Below are positions 28,020 to 36,042 of a DNA stretch of 64,000 nt, one piece after another. A program made the translations under genes and the position numbers. The notes beneath the pieces are model-generated. The model was given only the letters and a program-made list of their open reading frames with translations, ran no database searches and was not told where the DNA came from. Origin of the DNA: Minicystis rosea (lineage in GTDB: Bacteria > Myxococcota_A > Polyangia > Polyangiales > Polyangiaceae); assembly GCA_001931535.1 (NCBI GenBank), contig CP016211.1, positions 13,004,377-13,068,376 on the forward strand, written 5' to 3'. Every line of letters begins with the position of its first letter. The stretch's first letter is position 1.

Positions 28020-29315
28020 TCAGCGCGTGGTGCCGGGGCGCGTGCAGCTCGCCTCGCGACCAGGATGGGCCTGGTCGGCGCGTCGGGCGGCGGCGTCCCA
28101 CACCAGCGCGCCGCCCTCGACGACACCGGGCCACGAATCGACGTAGTGTGAAGGCTCGCCCGGACCGGAGGTGTCGATCCACATCGGATGACCCGAGCCC
28201 GAGCGGCGCACGTCGACATGCACGAAGCGGTTGTTGGGATAAAAACCACAACCGATGTCTTCGAGCTTTCGGCAGACTTGGAAGAGCGCGGCGTTGGGGA
28301 TGCCCATCACCGTCATGTCGAGCGCGCGCGCTTCGCTGTGCATGCTGTGGTGCGAGCCGGGCTTCTGCGTGCGAAAGTCGGGATCGTGGCGATAGCCCGA
28401 ATAGATGTAGAGGGTGCGCCAGGGGAACGCGTCCGCGATGCGTTGGAGCGCCCAGAGCAGGCGCGGGTGCACGAGCCGCACGCCGCGGGCCCACTCGCCG
28501 CGGGCGAGGGCCTCGGGATCGGGCTCGTCGGGCAAGAGCTCGCCCGGGCCCGGCCGCGGCGCCAGGTTCTCGCGCGCGAGGATGGTGAGCCGATCGTAGG
28601 CCTCGACGGCGATGGCGCCGTTGCAGCGGACGAGCAGGAACGCATCGCTCTCGCCGCCGTAGCGGCTGATGCGCACGGGCCTCCGCCGGCAGCGCCAATC
28701 GGGGATCGGCTTCTTCGGCGGGAGGGCCCAGAGCGCGTCGAAGCCATTGGATTTGAAGCTCGGGCCCGTGCTCGGCACGAGCGGCGCGAAGGCCGCGGGA
28801 TCGAGCCGCGAGAGCCACAGCGGCGCGGCCTCCGGCGCGAGGCTGAGCGCGCGCGGGCCGCTCGGGCCGAAGCCGAAGGAGAGCGCGTCGCCGCCCTCGT
28901 CGAGCAGCATCTGCGCGTCCGGATAGACGACGGCGGACTTGAGCGTGGCCCCCTCGGCGCCCGTGGCGATGTCGTGCTCGGCGCCGCTCGCAGCCGGATC
29001 CATCGGCCGGGACGGCGCGGTCGCGTCCGTGCTCGACGCCGCCGCGGTGATGCTCTGCCAGCTCAGGTTCCACCACGGCTCGGCGCGCCAGCGGCCCCAC
29101 GTGCCCGCGAGGTAGCGACGCAGGCCGCCCGAAGGATCGACCGCGGCGTCCCGAAACGGATCGAGCAGCGGGAGGCGCGGCGTCGACGGATCGTCGAGCT
29201 TGAAGGTGTAGAGCTTGGGCGGCTCGTCGAGCAGCGCGGCCTTTGCGGACGGCGCCGCCGCCAAGGCCAGGAGGCCGGCGGCGAGAGCAGTCCAGATGGA
29301 GGGAGCGGCGCGCAT
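28020..29315 (-). CDS. DUF882/M15-type zinc peptidase, exported, 431 aa
   Basis: A signal peptide (APSAKA, about residue 26) leads into an unfamiliar N-terminal half. The C-terminal region carries a DUF882/YcbK-like catalytic core: YIYSGYRHDPDF, the zinc motif HHSMHSEARALDM, and FVHVDVR with the last His ligand. The family includes murein endopeptidases such as MepK, so a peptidoglycan-cleaving role in the periplasm is likely. The N-terminal 240 residues are much longer than in YcbK and may bind a partner. The final 25 residues are basic and disordered. Confidence 0.82.
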   Translation of the reverse strand: MRAAPSIWTALAAGLLALAAAPSAKAALLDEPPKLYTFKLDDPSTPRLPLLDPFRDAAVDPSGGLRRYLAGTWGRWRAEPWWNLSWQSITAAASSTDATAPSRPMDPAASGAEHDIATGAEGATLKSAVVYPDAQMLLDEGGDALSFGFGPSGPRALSLAPEAAPLWLSRLDPAAFAPLVPSTGPSFKSNGFDALWALPPKKPIPDWRCRRRPVRISRYGGESDAFLLVRCNGAIAVEAYDRLTILARENLAPRPGPGELLPDEPDPEALARGEWARGVRLVHPRLLWALQRIADAFPWRTLYIYSGYRHDPDFRTQKPGSHHSMHSEARALDMTVMGIPNAALFQVCRKLEDIGCGFYPNNRFVHVDVRRSGSGHPMWIDTSGPGEPSHYVDSWPGVVEGGALVWDAAARRADQAHPGREASCTRPGTTR

Positions 29316-29392
29316 CAAGGGAGCCCTTCCGGACGGGAGCCCATTGTTTGCCACAGGAATAGGGGGCCCGTCACCTTCCATTCAAGCGGCGG

Positions 29393-29577
29393 GGGCACGC
29401 GCCCCCGCCGCCCCGCCGGCAAAGCCGTCGGGGCCCCACCACGCTCGTTCACACGGCGTGGGCACGCGCCCCCGCCGCCCCGCCGGCAAAGCCGTCGGGG
29501 CCCCACCACGCTCGTTCACACGGCGTGGGCACGCGCCCCCGCCGCCCCGCCGGCAAAGCCGTCGGGGCCCCACCACC
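29393..29577. repeat. 67-bp tandem repeat, nearly three copies
   Basis: Units start at 29393, 29460 and 29527, the last incomplete. They are nearly identical over 67 bp and include GGGCACGCGCCC, GCCGGCAAAGCCGTCGGGG and CACGCTCGTTCACACGGCGT. The first part can form GGGC-ACGC-GCCC. A single inverted relative lies at 14426-14458. The array lies upstream of the DUF882 gene start. Confidence 0.85.
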
Positions 29578-29629
29578 CCGCGATCCACCGTCGCCGACAA
29601 GCAGGTCTCGCCGCTTCGGGCCTGACGTT

Positions 29630-29723
29630 GATCGCATCGGGAAGCGTCGCTACGTGTGCGCTTGTCGAGGCCTCACCGTTTCGCGATCGCATCGGGAAGC
29701 GTCACGACCTGCGCGCTTGTCGG
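29630..29723. repeat. 55-bp direct repeat, two copies, with a flanking inverted arm
   Basis: GATCGCATCGGGAAGCGTC recurs at 29630 and 29685, each followed by a variant of CGCTTGTCGG. An inverted arm CCGACAAGC at 29593 can pair with the end of the second copy. It lies 28 bp downstream of the Sua5 stop. Confidence 0.6.
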
Positions 29724-29751
29724 TCACGTTCGTCGCGTGTGGCGGGCAACG

Positions 29752-30762
29752 TCATTCACCGCGTGACTCAGGGGCCGCGGCGCGCTTCAATCGATCGCGT
29801 ACGGCGGCCCACGCGGCGCTGTCCGGCACGATGGCGATGACGATGGCGTCGCAGCCTGCGTCCTCGAGCCGGTGCAAGGCTTCGTAGAGATGGGCCGCGT
29901 AGCCGGGCGCGTCGGCGGGCAGCGTTTCGTGTGGGCCGGTGGTCACGGTGGCGGGCGATCGCTCGAGCGCGCCGGTGACGAGGCCGTGCGCGCGGAGCTT
30001 CTCCACTTCGTCGTGGACCGAGGCGGGGGCGGTCATCACCACGCGTGCCCGGGGCGCATAGTGACGCTCCTGCGATCCGGGGGCCGCGGCGCGCTCGCCT
30101 GCGGGCACCACGATCGCGCCGGGATCCACGACGTTCGCGTGTGCGCGCAGCGCTTCGAGCGGCAGGGCGCCGAGCCGCAGCAACACGGCGGGGGAGCGGC
30201 TCACGTCGACGATGGTGGACTCGATGCCGTGTCCGCTCGCGCCGCCCGTGGGGCCGCCGTCGAGCACCAGATCGATGCGCCCGCCGAGGCTCTTCACCAC
30301 GTGATCGGCCGTGGTGGGCGAGATCGAGGTGGAGCGGTTGGCGCTCGGCGCCGCGATGGGCAGCGCCGCCGCGCGCAGCAACGCGAGCGCCACCGGATGC
30401 GCGGGGACGCGCACGGCCACCGTCGGCCCGCCGGCCGCCGCGGCGTTCGCGACGGCGCCCAGGCGCCGCTCGAGCACCAACGTGAGCGGCCCCGGCCAGA
30501 AGGCTCGGGCCAGCGCTTCGGCCTCCGGAGGAAACGTCTCGGCCAGCGCGCGCGCCGCGGCGACGTCGGGCACGTGCACGATGAGCGGGTTGGTCGCCGG
30601 CCGGCCTTTGGCGGCGAAGATCGCGCGGACCGCGGCCTCCTCGTCGGCGCGCGCGCCGAGGCCGTACACGGTCTCCGTCGGGAAGGCGACGAGCTTGCCG
30701 GCGTGAAGCAGCGCCGCCGCGTGGGCGACGGCGGCGGGGGACGCAGCGCGCCGCTCGATCAC
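29752..30762 (-). CDS. L-threonylcarbamoyladenylate synthase (Sua5/YrdC type), 336 aa
   Basis: The first 200 residues are the YrdC domain: LVAFPTETVYGLGARA, the KGRPATNPLIVH motif, FWPGPLTLVL and APSANRS. This enzyme makes threonylcarbamoyl-AMP for the t6A37 modification of ANN-decoding tRNAs. The length and the C-terminal region (QERHYAPRARVVM) show the two-domain Sua5 form rather than short TsaC. The GTG start at 30762 overlaps the stop of the isochorismatase-family gene (GTGA), so the two are translationally coupled. Longer upstream readings are shadow sequence. Confidence 0.92.
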   Translation of the reverse strand: MIERRAASPAAVAHAAALLHAGKLVAFPTETVYGLGARADEEAAVRAIFAAKGRPATNPLIVHVPDVAAARALAETFPPEAEALARAFWPGPLTLVLERRLGAVANAAAAGGPTVAVRVPAHPVALALLRAAALPIAAPSANRSTSISPTTADHVVKSLGGRIDLVLDGGPTGGASGHGIESTIVDVSRSPAVLLRLGALPLEALRAHANVVDPGAIVVPAGERAAAPGSQERHYAPRARVVMTAPASVHDEVEKLRAHGLVTGALERSPATVTTGPHETLPADAPGYAAHLYEALHRLEDAGCDAIVIAIVPDSAAWAAVRDRLKRAAAPESRGE

Positions 30763-31514
30763 CGGCCTCGGCGCAGGTAGATGGGATCGTACGGCGGCAT
30801 CGTCGACAGCGTGAGCAGCGTGACCTGCTCCGCGATCGCGGTCACGCCGGCCTGGCAGTCGGGCGGGATCTTCACCACGAAGCCGCGCTGGAGCGCGTCG
30901 ACCGCCGTGGCTTGCAGGCCCAGCTCGGTCGCACAGCCGGTGAGGATGATCTCGTCCGCGCGCAGCTCCTCCAGCACCGGACCGAGCGTCGAGCGCTGGA
31001 ACGCGCTGTACGTCGGCTTGGGGATCACCCGATCGCCCGGCTGGGGCGCGAGCTCCGGGATCACGTCGGTGCCCGGCGTGCCCGCGAGCGCGTGCATGGG
31101 CCAGATGCCGTAATCGGGATCGTCCGCTTCGTGGCGATCGCACACGTAGATCACCGGCACGCCCTTGCCGCGCATCTCGGCGATGCGCGCCTGCAGCGCG
31201 GGGACGATGCCGCGCGCGCGCGGCACCTCGAGCGGGAGGCCGGGCGTGAGGTGATCGTTGATCATGTCCAGCACGATCATCACGGGACGCTCGGGCCTGC
31301 GCACCCGCGGGCGCGTGGCGAGCAGCCGCTCGCGCAGGCGGGCGGGCGGCGCCACGGGCTCGGCCGCGTGGGCGAGCTCGACCAGGTCGCCCCGAACGGC
31401 GACGAGATCTTCCGCGTCACCCGGCGCGGGCGTGGCGACGGCATCCACGGCGTGGTCGGGCGTGCGCGCCAGCAGCATCGCCAACAGTTGCTCTCGACCG
31501 ACCCGTTCGATCAT
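30759..31514 (-). CDS. Isochorismatase-family hydrolase with an extra N-terminal region, 251 aa
   Basis: The C-terminal 175 residues form an isochorismatase/nicotinamidase fold. The Asp-Lys-Cys triad is visible: D83 in VLDMINDH, K166 in PKPTYSAF and C194 in LTGCATEL, with the usual cis-peptide region before the Cys. Substrates in this family include nicotinamide, isochorismate and ureas. The first 75 residues are not part of the fold. They contain AEPVAPPARLRERLLA, a pattern common in the cytosolic part of RskA-like anti-sigma factors. The stop overlaps the GTG of the Sua5 gene. Confidence 0.85.
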   Translation of the reverse strand: MIERVGREQLLAMLLARTPDHAVDAVATPAPGDAEDLVAVRGDLVELAHAAEPVAPPARLRERLLATRPRVRRPERPVMIVLDMINDHLTPGLPLEVPRARGIVPALQARIAEMRGKGVPVIYVCDRHEADDPDYGIWPMHALAGTPGTDVIPELAPQPGDRVIPKPTYSAFQRSTLGPVLEELRADEIILTGCATELGLQATAVDALQRGFVVKIPPDCQAGVTAIAEQVTLLTLSTMPPYDPIYLRRGR

Positions 31515-31615
31515 GCGCCGCCTCTGGCACTACGGACGACAAGAGGTGAGAGATCGGCGCTCCACCGTCAAGAGATCATTTTCCAGCGAAGCGAGGGAGC
31601 GACGCGAAGCCGATT

Positions 31616-31644
31616 TCAGGCCTGAGAGACGATTTCAGATCTGA
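31616..31644. promoter_or_regulatory. Paired palindromes upstream of the isochorismatase-family gene
   Basis: Two perfect 10-bp palindromes, TCAGGCCTGA (31616) and TCAGATCTGA (31635), sit in the same direct-repeat context (CGATTTCAG) 19 bp apart. They are about 100-130 bp upstream of the start at 31514. They could form a two-site operator; no regulator is known. Confidence 0.3.
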
Positions 31645-31909
31645 ACGGCGACGCCGGTTCGCGTGGACATGCGGAGGCGCGGCGAAAGCCCGAAGCTCCG
31701 CCGGAGACTCCGGCCGCGGCGCCGGCCCGATCGACGCGACGAGCCCCGCCCGAGCGCCCAGCGCCGCCGTCGTGCGGCGCCGCGGTTTGAGCCTGGGCCC
31801 CCATCGCAAAGGCGAGCGCGCCCGGCCGCTCGGCGTTTGGCGCGAGCGGCTGGATCGCGATGGGTTGTTCGGGAGAGAGGGCCGCGGTGGCGGCGCGCTG
31901 ATCACGGCT

Positions 31910-32049
31910 GGCTTGCCCAGCCGGGGTTTGGGGCCGCTTGCGGCCCCATCGTGTCACGGCTTGCCCAGCCGGGGTTTGGGGCCGCTTGCAGCCCCATCGT
32001 GTCACGGCTTGCCCAGCCGGGGTTTGGGGCCGCTTGCGGCCCCATCGTG
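31910..32049 (+). repeat. 48-bp tandem hairpin repeat, three copies
   Basis: Units at 31910, 31958 and 32006 share GGCTTGCCCAGCCGGGGTTT and then GGGGCCG-CTTG-CGGCCCC, a 7-bp stem with a CTTG tetraloop, and CATCGTGTCAC. The second copy has one stem mismatch. The array abuts the stop codon of the lipoprotein gene at 32051. A diverged copy is at 2082-2128. Confidence 0.88.
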
Positions 32050-32050
32050 A

Positions 32051-32593
32051 TCAGTTCTGCTGCGGCAGGCCGCTGCAGGTGTAGAAGGCGGGATCGCACT
32101 TGTCCGCGCGGCAGGTCTTGCAGGCCGCGCTGTCGGGCTGGAGACAGGCGGGGACGCAGTTGTTGATGACGCACTTCACCAGCGTGGAGAAGCAGGTCGC
32201 ACAGGGATCCGAGAGGCCGGGGGCGGTGTCGGTCTTGGTCCCGTCGATGATGCAGGGCTTGACGTTGTCCGGGGTGGTGATGTTCGCCGTGCCGCAGTCG
32301 GTGGCGATCTTCTGCACGTCCTGGCTCTGGAGGATGGCGCCGTCGGCGGCGTTGATGCACTCGCCGGCGGGCGCGCCGCCGGTGCCGGAGCTCGACGAGG
32401 TGGTCGCCGTGCCGCCGGTGCCGGAGCTCGACGAGGTGGTCGCCGTGCCGCCGGTGCCCGAGCTCGACGAGGTGGTGGGGGTCGTACCGCCCGTGCCGCC
32501 GCCGGTGCCGCCGGTGCCAGTGCCGGTGGACGAGCCGCAGGCGATGAGGGCCACGGGAACGAGGAGCGCGGGGAGGGTAAGCATATGACGCAT
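32051..32593 (-). CDS. Small Cys-rich lipoprotein with Thr/Gly/Ser linker, 180 aa
   Basis: An AAAGGA ribosome binding site precedes the ATG at 32593. The lipobox is ALIAC (Cys near 19). A linker of about 50 residues repeats GTGGTATTSSSS three times, encoded by a near-identical DNA repeat. The mature domain has about ten Cys in a pattern (CATCFSTLVKCVINNC, CLQPDSAACKTCRADKC) that suggests a disulfide-stabilised fold. Such small lipoproteins are frequent in myxobacterial outer membranes, and function is unknown. Confidence 0.82.
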   Translation of the reverse strand: MRHMLTLPALLVPVALIACGSSTGTGTGGTGGGTGGTTPTTSSSSGTGGTATTSSSSGTGGTATTSSSSGTGGAPAGECINAADGAILQSQDVQKIATDCGTANITTPDNVKPCIIDGTKTDTAPGLSDPCATCFSTLVKCVINNCVPACLQPDSAACKTCRADKCDPAFYTCSGLPQQN

Positions 32594-33120
32594 GGCGGGT
32601 CCTTTCGGTACGCGACCGCGCGGCGTGCGCGGGATCGTGGCCCGAGGCTACCTTGGGCCAACGCGAGCCCGCAATGTTTGCGTGCAACGGGGCTCACCGA
32701 GACTTCAAGAGCGGCGATGGTGCTCCAAGGCGAACACCTCTTCATGCTCGATATCCATGTTGGCGCGCATCGTCCCGTCGTGCGCATTGGCGTCGAGGCA
32801 GCTCGGTCTGCACGCAGCGCTCACATGGCGTGATGAGCCCGAGCAGGATGGATACTCACGCTCCGCGCGCGTGCGTCTTTCTCGAGCGGGACAACCAGAT
32901 CTTCGCGGCGACCGGCGCGGCGGAGCTCGCCGTTGCGGCGAGCCCCGCACGAGGGATCGACCGGTCGGCTCCGAGCCACGCACCTCGAGTATGACATCGC
33001 GCCGCCGCGATCCGCGTTGCGCGAGCATGCGGTGTCGTTAACCGTATTCACACCTCGATGAACGGCGCTCACGCCAGGCGCGCCGCTCATCTCGTCCTTT
33101 GATCTCCAAGGAGGACTCGC
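32594..33120. other. Gene-free divergent spacer
   Basis: In this 527-bp spacer open frames on both strands are short, lack ribosome binding sites and have atypical composition. The last 20 bp carry the AAGGAGG of the gene at 33121. I see no repeat or RNA. Confidence 0.4.
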
Positions 33121-33945
33121 ATGCCGAAGAAGAAGGAACCGAGCCCGGCCAAGCCCGAGGCGCCGTCGAAGTCCGCAGAAGCGTTAGCGCTCGTCAAAGC
33201 CGAGGCAGCGGCGCTCGATCCGACGCAGCTCACCGCCATCAACGTCGACATTCCCCAGGCGGTTGCCCTCGTGCTCGGCGTGATTCCGCACCTCGCGGAG
33301 CTGCGGCCCGCCATCGTGAAGTCGCTCGTCGAGCACCCCATCGCGAGCTTCGACAAGCTCGGGACCTACGCGCTTGCCGCCTACCATGCGCACATCCTCG
33401 CGCTGCCGCCGGAGGGCTCGGCGCAGACCGTCGGCCTCTTGCTCGAAGAGGCCACGCCGCTGCGCGAGAACCTCCTCTCCGACGCCGAAGCGCTCGCGCG
33501 CCGCGGCCTGCTCGACACGGAAGCCGTGAAGGCCATCCGCGCTGGCCAGGGCAACATCGACAAGGCCAACGACCTCGTGGCGCTCTCCGCGCTCTTCTCG
33601 ACCAAGTGGAGCGCGGTGCAGCACAAGACCGCGGCGGCCTTCGAAGAGGTCCAGCGCGCGGGGGAGCTCGGCCCGCTCCTCCTCGCAGCGCTCGGCGCGC
33701 GCGAGCACGGCATCGCGCTCACGCCCGACGAGGCCGCCGATCTGCGGAGGCGCACCTATACCCTCTTCTTCCGCGCCTACGACGAAACCCGGCGCGCCCT
33801 CGCGTACCTGCGGTGGCACGAGGGGGACGCCGATGTCCTCGCTCCTTCGCTGTTCAAAGGTCGCAGGAGCCGCACGACAGCAGACTCGACGAACACCCCT
33901 GAGCACGCCCCTGCGGCCGGCGAAGGCGGCGCGCAGGGCGATTGA
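33121..33945 (+). CDS. Hypothetical helical protein, 274 aa
   Basis: A strong AAGGAGG ribosome binding site lies 7 bp before the ATG. After a basic N-terminus (MPKKKEPSPAKPEAPSK) the protein is mostly alpha-helical. It includes LVLGVIPHLAELRPAIVKSL, DKLGTYALAAYHAHI and YTLFFRAYDETRRALAYLRW. Codon use is typical of the genome. No signal peptide or catalytic motif is seen. The family is not recognised; similar cytosolic helical proteins of unknown role occur in myxobacteria. The hairpin array begins 30 bp after its stop. Confidence 0.75.
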   Translation: MPKKKEPSPAKPEAPSKSAEALALVKAEAAALDPTQLTAINVDIPQAVALVLGVIPHLAELRPAIVKSLVEHPIASFDKLGTYALAAYHAHILALPPEGSAQTVGLLLEEATPLRENLLSDAEALARRGLLDTEAVKAIRAGQGNIDKANDLVALSALFSTKWSAVQHKTAAAFEEVQRAGELGPLLLAALGAREHGIALTPDEAADLRRRTYTLFFRAYDETRRALAYLRWHEGDADVLAPSLFKGRRSRTTADSTNTPEHAPAAGEGGAQGD

Positions 33946-33974
33946 TCCGCCCTGGTCCGGAGCGCGATAGCGAG

Positions 33975-34309
33975 GGCTGCTCGACCAGCATGGAGCAACC
34001 GGATCCGGTCGGGGAGGGTTGGTCGAGCAGCCGAGTCGACCGGGATTGGGCTCGGGAAGGGCTGCTCGACCAGCGGGGAGCGACCGAAAACGGTTGGTGA
34101 TGGCTGGTCGAGCAGCCGAGTCGACCGGGATTGGGCTCGGGAAGGGCTGCTCGACCAGCAGGGGGCGACCGAAAACGGTTGGTGATGGCTGGTCGAGCAG
34201 CCGAGTCGACCAGGATTGGGCTTGGGAAGGGCTGCTCGACTAGCAGGGGGCGACCGGAAACGGTTGGTGATGGCTGGTCGAGTAGCCGAGTCGACCAGGA
34301 TTGGGGCCC
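33975..34309. repeat. 85-bp tandem hairpin repeat, four copies
   Basis: Units start at 33975, 34060, 34145 and 34230, exactly 85 bp apart. Each has a long outer stem GGCTGCTCGACCAGC/GCTGGTCGAGCAGCC (15 bp) and an inner stem ACCG/CGGT. Loops are AAAA in copies 2 and 3 and GATC in copy 1. A conserved spacer GAGTCGACC-GGATTGGGCT separates units. In copy 4 two stem positions differ, and both become G-U-type wobbles, so RNA pairing is kept. The array lies between a gene at 33121-33945 and a gene-fragment scar. Confidence 0.92.
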
Positions 34310-34321
34310 CCGCAGCCCCCC

Positions 34322-34403
34322 GATCGCCTACCTCGCCGCGCGCCGCGCTCGGCGATCTGGGCGAGCCCGAGGTGCGCGGCCGCCGCCGTGGTGCGCCGCC
34401 TGC
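34322..34403 (-). pseudogene. Two joined fragments of a duplicate of the gene at 36043-37773
   Basis: The first 25 bp match 36037-36061, which spans the 3' end of the membrane TPR gene. The next 57 bp match 36600-36656 inside that gene (encoding AAAAHLGLAQIAER), base for base as far as I can read. The intervening roughly 540 bp is missing. Both matches are direct, so this is an internally deleted copy, joined at a short GC-rich overlap. Confidence 0.85.
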
Positions 34404-34405
34404 GT

Positions 34406-34444
34406 CTAGAATGGGATCTCGTCGTCCGAGGCGCCGCCGGGGGA
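34406..34444 (-). pseudogene. Orphan C-terminal tail of single-stranded-DNA-binding protein
   Basis: Directly next to the duplicated fragment, the minus strand reads SPGGASDDEIPF followed by a stop. DDEIPF at the extreme C-terminus is the acidic tip by which SSB proteins bind partners. No OB-fold sequence is upstream, so only the tail remains. Confidence 0.65.
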
Positions 34445-34532
34445 GAAGCCCCTCCAACTTCTTGGTAACGCCCGATGTGCTCGCGCTGCCGGAGGTGGAC
34501 GCGCTCGCGGCGATCGCCGTCGCGCTCGTGCC

Positions 34533-35522
34533 TCAGTAGACGCCATCCAGCCGAATGAGCTCGGCGCGCGCCTTCTTCTTGCTCGTGCTGTAGCCGACCA
34601 GCACGTAGACACCCTTGCCGGGCACGTCGATGAAGTTCGCGATGTTCGCGTTGTCGAGCAGGTCCGGCTTGATGAGCGCGTTGATGCTGTAGTCGCCCTT
34701 CCTCGTGCCCGTCGCGTCGAACACCTCGAAGCGTGACTGGTTGTACGTCGAGCACAGGCCGTCGCCGCAGCTCCAGGCGTCGTTGGAGATTCGTTTGCCC
34801 GTCTCGTCCGCCCCGAGCTTTTGGACGACTGCGCCGGTGCGATCGATGAAGAAGAGCTCGTTGCCGAACACCTTCCAGTCGCTGCGGGCCGTCGAGAGGA
34901 GGAGCAAATCGCCGGGCGTCGAGGAGATGCCATTCACGCGGGACGCGACGACGCCGGTGATGCTCGCTTCATGGTCCTTGCAGCTCGGATCGCGGAGGTC
35001 CAGCGCGTGGAGCTCATCATTGCGCTCGCGGCTGTAGTACTTGCCGAACGCGAGCGCCCCCTTGCCATACTTGAGCTTTTCGAACGCGTCGACGCGGCAT
35101 CGTCGGAGCGGTGTCTCGTCGTCGATCGAGTACTCCTTCAACGAGCCGTCGGGCTCGAGCCCGAATTCGAAGCGAGCTTTGGGCTTCAGCGTCGCGCCGA
35201 CGCGGTAGCCGCAACCGCCGTCGCTGGGCACTAGCTCGATGGTCCCGGCGTCGTCGGTGAAATAGTAGAGCTTGTTGCCTGGCGCGAGGTGGAGGCGACG
35301 CGCGCCCGTGACGGCCGAGACGCTGCTGTCAGCCTCGGGCGCCGCCGTTCCGAGGTTGCACCGAACGGCCTTCACGTCGGTGCCGATGACGGGCTTGGGC
35401 TTCCAGACTGGAGCGGCGCTCGCCGTGGCCGCGGGCGACGACGATGCCACCGGCGGCGTGGGAGCGTCCTTGTCCTTGCAGGAGACAGCTAGCGCGACAG
35501 CAACGAAGAGGAGTCGTTTCAT
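34533..35522 (-). CDS. Lipoprotein of unknown function, 329 aa
   Basis: A short lipoprotein signal (LAVSCKDKD; Cys near 15) is followed by a Pro/Ser/Ala linker. A beta-rich domain then carries repeated phrases such as LYYFTDDAGTIELVP, ELFFIDRTGAVVQKLG and RFEVFDATGTRKGDY. The pattern suggests a beta-propeller-like fold. Several Cys residues (CGYR, CRVD, CSCGDG-like) may pair. No enzyme motif is visible. It begins at the same point as the divergent TPR frame at 35521, overlapping by two bases. Confidence 0.8.
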   Translation of the reverse strand: MKRLLFVAVALAVSCKDKDAPTPPVASSSPAATASAAPVWKPKPVIGTDVKAVRCNLGTAAPEADSSVSAVTGARRLHLAPGNKLYYFTDDAGTIELVPSDGGCGYRVGATLKPKARFEFGLEPDGSLKEYSIDDETPLRRCRVDAFEKLKYGKGALAFGKYYSRERNDELHALDLRDPSCKDHEASITGVVASRVNGISSTPGDLLLLSTARSDWKVFGNELFFIDRTGAVVQKLGADETGKRISNDAWSCGDGLCSTYNQSRFEVFDATGTRKGDYSINALIKPDLLDNANIANFIDVPGKGVYVLVGYSTSKKKARAELIRLDGVY

Positions 35523-35955
35523 GGATGGGGCACCCTACCTTCAGCTGGGCGCGACGGACATTCGTGGAGGGAGGTGGTTCCCGGCAAAACGAGCCGCGCT
35601 TTCCACGGAGCGCTTTGCGGAAGTGATCCTGGTCCCGCTCGACGTGCTGAAGGCGTGGCTCGTCGCCGACGGAGGAAGCACGTTTGACGAGCTGTCCAAC
35701 AGCGTCGTGGACCTCATCGACCAGAGCCGCATCGACGAGGCCCTTGCGGTCTGCGAGAGAATCCAGCGCGATTACCCCGAGACGATCGACGTCCTCCAGC
35801 GCTTTGCGATGGTGCACGAAGCTCGCGGCGAGTGGGCGCTTGCCGCCTCCTACCACAGGCGCGCGCTCGCCTTCACCGACCTGCCAAACGAGCGAGACGG
35901 CTTCGACGACGCCGTGCGAGCCGATCTACGACAACGACTCGCTCACGTCGGATAG
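35521..35955 (+). CDS. Small TPR protein, possibly 5'-truncated, up to 144 aa
   Basis: The C-terminal 95 residues are a convincing TPR-like helical protein (VVDLIDQSRIDEALAVCERI, then QRFAMVHEARGEWALAASYH). Small TPR proteins of this kind are scattered through myxobacterial genomes, often near mobile DNA. The ATG at 35521 overlaps the start of the divergent lipoprotein gene by two bases, which is improbable for two intact genes. A GTG at 35623 is an alternative. The 5' part may have been lost by rearrangement, consistent with the adjacent scar. Confidence 0.5.
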   Translation: MDGAPYLQLGATDIRGGRWFPAKRAALSTERFAEVILVPLDVLKAWLVADGGSTFDELSNSVVDLIDQSRIDEALAVCERIQRDYPETIDVLQRFAMVHEARGEWALAASYHRRALAFTDLPNERDGFDDAVRADLRQRLAHVG

Positions 35956-36042
35956 CGGTTGAGACCGTGCGACGAAGCCCATCACGATGCGGCGCCCGCC
36001 GAGCCACGGCCCTCGACCGCGGCGAGCAAGACCCCTGATCGC

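Noticed and set aside
34184..34457. Long open frames across the 85-bp array and the scar.
   Set aside because: They read through hairpin arms and gene fragments and have no start signals; the coding similarity seen is explained by the duplicated pieces of the gene at 36043.
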